A stretch of DNA of 17,593 bases, from contig JARKQO010000452.1 in the NCBI GenBank assembly GCA_029974855.1, positions 1 through 17,593 on the forward strand. Reading direction: 5' to 3'. This DNA is from Eubacteriales bacterium. GTDB taxonomy: Bacteria > Bacillota_A > Clostridia > Christensenellales > Aristaeellaceae. Positions 13,619-17,593 of the stretch are shown piece after piece. Under the pieces are notes generated by a model. The model was not told the origin of the DNA, made no database searches, and saw nothing but the letters and a program-made list of their open reading frames with translations. Position numbers and translations under genes: made by a program. Each line of letters starts with the position of its first letter. Within the stretch, counting starts at the first letter, position 1.

Positions 13619-14992
13619 ATGCTGCGGGAAAAAATGAGATGGTTATACTATACGGAGCTCATCGTGGATGAGCTGGCCCAGGCACAGGCCGAGGGCAAAA
13701 ATGTGCCTCCGGAGGAAGTGGAGGCCATTTTGGACATCGCCGACGAGAAGGAACGGGAGGAAAGGGCCCGCCAGTGGATGCTCAAAACCGAAAACCTTCC
13801 CCTTCCCGACGCCTTGGAGCAGGATGAGCCCAATACCTGGGAGGGGATCCAGGCCCAGCTGGACTCCCGGGCCAAAGCGGAGCATCCGGTGGACCGCCAG
13901 GGCTTTCCCGCCAGGCTGCGGGCTGCCTGGGCGGGCCGGATGAGCGGGTGCCTGCTGGGCATTCCCGTAGAGGGCTGGACCCGGGAAAAGATTGCCGCCC
14001 TGATGGAGGCCACAGGCCAGGACCCCCGCAGGACCTATTTCACCTCCCACCTTGCCCCGGCTTTGCGGGAGGCGTTCGACATCCGGGACCAGGACAGCCA
14101 TACCCCCTATGACCGGCAGGTATACTGCTGGGTCAACAACATGGACGCCTTTCCCGTGGACGACGATACCAACTATTCCGTAGCGGCGCTGCGGGTGCTG
14201 GAGCGCTATGGCCGGGGCTTTACCGCCGACAACATCGCGGAAAACCTGCTGTACGCGGTGCCCTCTTTGCACGCCTGCACCGCCGAGAGGCTGGCTTACC
14301 GCAATCTTTTGAACTGCGTGCCGCCTCCGGATTGCGCCTGGGTTTTGAATCCCTACCGGGAATGGATCGGCGCCCAAATCCGCGCGGATTTCTTTGGGTA
14401 TATCAGCCCCGGCCGTCCCAACGAAGCGGCCCGGATGGCCTTCCAGGACGGCAGCGTCACCCATGTGCGCAACGGCATTTACGCGGAGATGTATGTGGCG
14501 GCTTTGGTGAGCCTGGCTCCCTGCGGGCTGGACGGGATCGCCATGATTGAAACCGCCAAGACGCAGATTCCACCCAGAAGCCGTCTGGCCTTAGCCCTGG
14601 ACGCCCTGCTGTCGGATTTGAAAGCGGGGGCGGGCTATGAGGCGTTGCTGGACCGGCTCCATGCCCGGTATCAGGAAAGCCAGTGGTTCTGGTGGGGGCA
14701 TGCCATCCCCAACGCTTTGCTGGTATCGGCCCTTTTGGCCTGCTTTGACAGCGACCATGCCCAGGCCATCGGCCATGCGGTGATGGCGGGCTTTGACACC
14801 GACTGCAATGCCGCCACGGTGGGCTCCATTGTGGGCTTCAAAACAGGCCGGGTGGAGGACCATTGGCTGTCCCATTTTCCGGCGGTTCTGCGCACCAGCG
14901 TCCATGGCTATGAACGGCTGACCCTGGAGGAGCTGACTGGGAAAACCTTGACTTTGACGGAATTCCCCATGGCGATCTTAAAGAAAGGATGA
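13619..14992 (+). CDS. ADP-ribosylglycohydrolase-family protein (DraG/ARH fold)
   Basis: This 457-residue protein belongs to the all-helical, dinuclear Mg/Mn family that removes ADP-ribose from Arg or Ser, or cleaves related ribosyl bonds. Family motifs are GRMSGCLLGIPVEGW (residues 106-120), the acidic cluster DDDTNYSVAAL (D181-D183, T184) and the C-terminal FDTDCNAATVGSIVG (D393, D395), so the metal ligands are present. About 100 residues of charged helical sequence precede the catalytic domain (typical members have about 300 residues). ACAAGGAG supplies the ribosome binding site. The gene lies between sugar permeases and a nucleoside hydrolase with only 6 bases to the latter, so a role in catabolism of an imported ribosylated compound is more likely than reversal of protein ADP-ribosylation. 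The substrate is unproven. Confidence 0.9.
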   Translation: MLREKMRWLYYTELIVDELAQAQAEGKNVPPEEVEAILDIADEKEREERARQWMLKTENLPLPDALEQDEPNTWEGIQAQLDSRAKAEHPVDRQGFPARLRAAWAGRMSGCLLGIPVEGWTREKIAALMEATGQDPRRTYFTSHLAPALREAFDIRDQDSHTPYDRQVYCWVNNMDAFPVDDDTNYSVAALRVLERYGRGFTADNIAENLLYAVPSLHACTAERLAYRNLLNCVPPPDCAWVLNPYREWIGAQIRADFFGYISPGRPNEAARMAFQDGSVTHVRNGIYAEMYVAALVSLAPCGLDGIAMIETAKTQIPPRSRLALALDALLSDLKAGAGYEALLDRLHARYQESQWFWWGHAIPNALLVSALLACFDSDHAQAIGHAVMAGFDTDCNAATVGSIVGFKTGRVEDHWLSHFPAVLRTSVHGYERLTLEELTGKTLTLTEFPMAILKKG

Positions 14993-14998
14993 ACCCCC

Positions 14999-15967
14999 AT
15001 GCCGGAACGCATCATTTTGGATACGGATATTGGAACCGATGTGGATGACGCCATGGCCGTAGCCTTGGCCGCCCTCTCCCCGGAGTTGAAGGTGGAGGGC
15101 GTCACCACCGTATACGGGGATGTGGCCCTGAGGGCCCGCATGGCCGTAAAAATCCTCAAGCTGTTGGGACGGGAGGATATCCCCGTGATGGCCGGAGCGG
15201 AACATGTGCTGCTGCGCAACCGTCCCCTGTGGTGGCTGGGCCACGAGGGGGACGGCCTTTTGACCGAAGCGGACCAGGCTCTTCCCTATGACCCCCGGCA
15301 CGGGGTGGATTTCATTATCCAAACCGTGATGGAAAACCCTGGGGAGATCACATTGGTTGCCATCGGCCCCTTCACCAACCTGGCAATCGCCTTGGCCCGG
15401 GAGCCCCGGGTGGCCCAAAAGGTGAAAAACATCATCATCATGGGGGGGAGCGCCCGGCTGGGAGCCAATAGCGCGGAGCTGGAGTACATCGACCATAATG
15501 TGAAATGCGACCCGGAATCCGCCGCGCTGCTGTTTGCCAGCGGCGCACCCATCACCATGTGCGGCTACGATGTGACCCGCCAGGTGCTGGTGCGCACGCC
15601 GGATGTGGAGCGCCTGGAGGCCACCAGCGATCCCCTCAACGCCGCCATGGCGAAGATGATCCGCAAATGGCTGGATTATTGGAAGCGGGATTTTACCGCC
15701 ATGAACGATCCCCTGTGCGTAGCCATGGCCTTTGACCCCACCTTCTGCCGGGGACAAAAAATGAACGTACACGTGGAATACGATCACCGCCACCCCACGG
15801 GCCACACCATTTGCCAACTGCCCGTTACCCCTTGGACACCCCCGGAGGAGTTGGGGCAGGACAAGCCCGAGCCTACCGTACAGGTGTGCTTGGAGGTGGA
15901 CGCGGACCGTTTTGTAGCCATGATGATGGACCGGGTGTGCAACCGACGTAGCAAAATCCTTGGTTAA
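14999..15967 (+). CDS. Nucleoside hydrolase-family protein (IUNH fold)
   Basis: This 322-residue member of the inosine-uridine nucleoside hydrolase family would cleave N-glycosidic bonds to release ribose and a base. The Ca-binding N-terminal motif is DTDIGTDVDDAMA (D8, D10, D14, D16, D17), in the expanded form often seen in clostridial homologues. IGPFTNLAIAL, MGGSA, CDPESAALLF and DVTRQVL follow in the usual order. In the C-terminal active-site motif, normally HDPLAVA, the His is Asn236 before Asp237 (MNDPLCVA). The His is the general acid for the leaving base in the classical enzymes, so a different leaving group or acid is likely. AAAGGA precedes the start by nine bases. It is the last gene of the LacI/CUT1 operon and should act on the product of the upstream hydrolase or on the imported solute itself. 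Confidence 0.92.
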   Translation: MPERIILDTDIGTDVDDAMAVALAALSPELKVEGVTTVYGDVALRARMAVKILKLLGREDIPVMAGAEHVLLRNRPLWWLGHEGDGLLTEADQALPYDPRHGVDFIIQTVMENPGEITLVAIGPFTNLAIALAREPRVAQKVKNIIIMGGSARLGANSAELEYIDHNVKCDPESAALLFASGAPITMCGYDVTRQVLVRTPDVERLEATSDPLNAAMAKMIRKWLDYWKRDFTAMNDPLCVAMAFDPTFCRGQKMNVHVEYDHRHPTGHTICQLPVTPWTPPEELGQDKPEPTVQVCLEVDADRFVAMMMDRVCNRRSKILG

Positions 15968-16062
15968 TATAGGCAGAAAGTTCAAAATGGATAAAGAGCC
16001 GCGGAACCGGCAAGAGGCTCCCCCTGGGCGGGCGGCGGAAAACGCCATCGCCCCAAAGGGAC

Positions 16063-16074
16063 CCCTTGCAAGGG
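16063..16074. repeat. 12-bp perfect palindrome at the convergent gene junction
   Basis: CCCTTGCAAGGG lies in the 108-base gap (15968-16075) between the convergent nucleoside hydrolase and acetyltransferase genes, one base from the latter's stop codon. It lacks a T-tract on either strand. An additional GAGCC/GGCTC pair (15996-16000 with 16016-16020) is present. The gap may hold structured 3' ends, but no clear terminator for the long operon was found. Confidence 0.4.
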
Positions 16075-16075
16075 T

Positions 16076-16606
16076 TCAGGGGTTGCCCTGGAACCATTCC
16101 GGGGCCAAGATGGCATATTCATAGGTATCCTGCCATAGGGGGCAGCCGTCCTCGCCTTTTTTGAAGAAAAGGTTCTGGCGTAAATGGCCCTCCCGGCGCA
16201 TGCCCAGCCGTTCCAGCAGCCTCCAGGAAGGCTCGTTCAGGGGATTGCACAGGGCCACCACCCGGCGGGCCTTCCGGTGGCGAAACAGCTCCTCCAGGGC
16301 GGCCTTTGCCGCCTCCGTGGCATAGCCCAGGCCCTGGTACTCCTTGGCAAATACATAGCCCAATTCCCAAGTGTCAAAGGTCCCCTTGGACAGGTAGAGG
16401 TTGCCGATGAGCTTTCCGCCGTCCTTCAGGCACACGGCCCAAAAGCGGCCGTCCTCGGACCGCCGGACGGCCTCCCGCTTGCTTTCCTCCTCTGTAAAGA
16501 CTCCGTAGGGCTCATAGCGCACCACCTCCTCCCGGGATAAATACCCGTGGAGGTCCCGCCAATCCTCCGGGGCGAACCGCCTGATCCATAGGCGCCCTGT
16601 TTCCAT
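16076..16606 (-). CDS. GNAT acetyltransferase, RimJ/RimL-like
   Basis: This 176-residue acetyl-CoA-dependent N-acetyltransferase has the RimJ/RimL-type N-terminus METGRLWIRRFAPEDW. The acetyl-CoA pyrophosphate-binding motif is YQGLGYATEAAKAAL (Q91-G-L-G-Y-A), followed by the strand VVALCNPLNEPSWRLLERLGMRREGHLRQN, the usual coenzyme-binding and substrate-loop arrangement. RimL-like proteins acetylate N-terminal amino groups of proteins, but many relatives act on small amines or antibiotics, so the substrate is open. Length is normal for the family. The start is preceded by GGGGAG on the minus strand. It lies just after the terminator of the phosphohexomutase gene, so it is probably transcribed separately, although I see no clear promoter in the 75-base gap. 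Confidence 0.93.
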   Translation of the reverse strand: METGRLWIRRFAPEDWRDLHGYLSREEVVRYEPYGVFTEEESKREAVRRSEDGRFWAVCLKDGGKLIGNLYLSKGTFDTWELGYVFAKEYQGLGYATEAAKAALEELFRHRKARRVVALCNPLNEPSWRLLERLGMRREGHLRQNLFFKKGEDGCPLWQDTYEYAILAPEWFQGNP

Positions 16607-16624
16607 GCCCTGCTCCCCTATGCC

Positions 16625-16663
16625 AAAAAACGGACGGACACCTTGCGCTCATCCATCCGTTTT
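16625..16663 (-). terminator. Rho-independent terminator of the phosphohexomutase gene
   Basis: Read on the minus strand, AAAACGGATGGA (16652-16663) pairs with TCCGTCCGTTTT (16627-16638) as a 12-bp stem with one G-U pair and a 13-nt loop, ending in a run of six T (16625-16630). It begins 19 bases after the stop codon at 16682. On the plus strand the same position is a C-A mismatch, which supports minus-strand use. Confidence 0.87.
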
Positions 16664-16681
16664 GGTTTTATCCCCCTGCCC

Positions 16682-17593
16682 TTAGGCCAGCGCCTTTTCA
16701 AGGGGCGCTGTGTCAATGTCCCGAAGCCCTTTCAGGACCCGGTACAGCTGTCGCAAAATGGCCCGCACCCCGCCCTGTACGTCGCTTTCCACGTTCAGGG
16801 GCATCACCGGGTCGTGGACGGACAGCCGCAGCAAAAACCAGCCGTTGTTCAGCCCATTTTCCAGGTCAAAGGAGATGCGCACCCCCTCCCGGTTATCCGG
16901 GGCCACATGCCACTCCGGCCTTTGGCTGGCGTATTCCAGCACATGCTCGATGACCTGCTTCCCCGCCGTGGCAAAGTCCTTGGCCAAGATGGGCAGGCGG
17001 ATCTCCGTGCTTTCCATGGGCTCCTTCAAACCGTCCAGCAAGGAGCCCAGGTTTTTGCCCTGCTGCTTCAGCTGCATGGCCTTGATCAGCAGCAGCGTCA
17101 CCAAATACATGCCGTCGTCCAAAAAGTGATTTTGCCGCAAAGCCGCGTGGCCGCTGGTTTCAATGGCCAACGGGCAGTCGATGCCCATCTCGTTCAGGCG
17201 CACCGCCTCGTCGATGACGTTGCGATACCCCCTCTTGAAGCGGTAATGCACGCCGCCCCATTCCTGAATGAACTCCGCCAGTCCCGAGGAGGTGACGGAA
17301 TCCGTGACGATGGTGGCCCCGGGGCTCTCCTCCAGCAGAATGACGCTGATCATGGCGATCAGCCGGTTCCGGTTGATCTCCTTGCCGGTGTGGTCCACAA
17401 TGGCCGCCCGGTCACAGTCCGTATCGAAAATGACCCCCAGGTCCGCCTGGACCTTTTTCACCGCCTGGGACAGTGAGGCTATGGCCTCCTCATTCTCCGG
17501 GTTGGGCACATGGTTGGGAAAGTGGCCGTCCGGCTCCAGAAACTGGCTGCCCTCCACCCAGGCACCCAGGCTTTGGAGCATTTCCGCGTAAAA
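16682..17593 (-). CDS. Phosphoglucomutase/phosphomannomutase, N-terminus outside the window
   Basis: About 303 residues of the C-terminal part of an alpha-D-phosphohexomutase are visible; the frame stays open through the right edge (Phe-Tyr-Ala-Glu before the first internal Met), so the first 150-200 residues, including the catalytic phosphoserine loop, lie beyond 17593. The PNHVPNPE segment, the Mg-binding loop FDTDCDRAAI, the sugar-recognition loop ETSGHAAL (equivalent to GEMSGH of PMM/PGM) and the C-terminal phosphate-binding loop RLSVHDPVMPLNVE are all present. These enzymes interconvert hexose 1- and 6-phosphates for glycan and nucleotide sugar synthesis. Glucose and mannose specificity cannot be separated from this part. 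It may supply surface glycan pathways, as wecB does, but it is not in the same operon. Confidence 0.93.
   Translation of the reverse strand, partial: FYAEMLQSLGAWVEGSQFLEPDGHFPNHVPNPENEEAIASLSQAVKKVQADLGVIFDTDCDRAAIVDHTGKEINRNRLIAMISVILLEESPGATIVTDSVTSSGLAEFIQEWGGVHYRFKRGYRNVIDEAVRLNEMGIDCPLAIETSGHAALRQNHFLDDGMYLVTLLLIKAMQLKQQGKNLGSLLDGLKEPMESTEIRLPILAKDFATAGKQVIEHVLEYASQRPEWHVAPDNREGVRISFDLENGLNNGWFLLRLSVHDPVMPLNVESDVQGGVRAILRQLYRVLKGLRDIDTAPLEKALA

Noticed and set aside
14978..16048. 356-codon minus-strand frame opposite the nucleoside hydrolase
   Set aside because: It is a shadow of the GC-rich third codon positions of the nucleoside hydrolase gene; no motif and no suitable ribosome binding site.
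15968..16075. Terminator for the LacI/CUT1 operon
   Set aside because: Short inverted repeats are present (GAGCC/GGCTC and CCCTTGCAAGGG), but neither has a T-tract on the plus strand, so I did not call one.

Overview
The window looks like chromosomal DNA of a strictly anaerobic, GC-rich member of the Bacillota, most likely a gut-type clostridium. The grounds are a glycyl radical enzyme with its activase, which implies anaerobic life. Shine-Dalgarno sequences of the AAGGAGG type precede nearly every gene. There are textbook TTGACA-17-TATAAT promoters and short operons with ATGA overlaps. The species cannot be named from the sequence. No rRNA, tRNA, CRISPR array, insertion sequence or prophage gene was seen, and no gene-free stretch exceeds 300 bases.

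Layout. (1) 195-2657, minus strand: a MarR-family repressor gene with an unusual histidine-rich tail overlaps, by ATGA, a multidrug-type ABC exporter gene; a terminator follows at 195-220. Bases 1-194 hold no gene that I can support. (2) 2765-5680, plus strand: a divergent promoter drives a two-gene cassette of a radical-SAM glycyl radical activase and a short glycyl radical enzyme of unknown substrate. (3) 5751-7352, plus strand: a strong promoter and a structured leader precede UDP-GlcNAc 2-epimerase (wecB/mnaA) and a small MGMT/ATL-like protein. This unit ends in a bidirectional terminator shared with a convergent Nudix gene (7358-7828, minus). (4) 8003-9193, plus strand: a membrane-anchored or exported GH18 glycoside hydrolase, divergent from the Nudix gene. 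(5) 9380-15967, plus strand: a catabolic-looking operon of LacI-type regulator, sugar-binding protein, two CUT1 permeases, an ADP-ribosylglycohydrolase-family protein and a nucleoside hydrolase. A perfect LacI-type operator sits just downstream of its consensus promoter. No ATPase gene is present, so a shared MsmK-type ATPase encoded elsewhere is expected. (6) 16076-17593, minus strand: a GNAT acetyltransferase and the C-terminal two thirds of a phosphohexomutase that runs off the right edge.

The two systems most likely to hide undescribed biochemistry are the orphan glycyl radical cassette (active-site Cys325-Trp-Glu327, radical Gly633) and the LacI/CUT1/ADP-ribosylglycohydrolase/nucleoside hydrolase operon. 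The latter reads as uptake of a solute and stepwise cleavage of ribosyl-type linkages, with an Asn where the nucleoside hydrolase normally has its catalytic His. Both functions are inferred from family membership and context; the substrates are not visible in the sequence.
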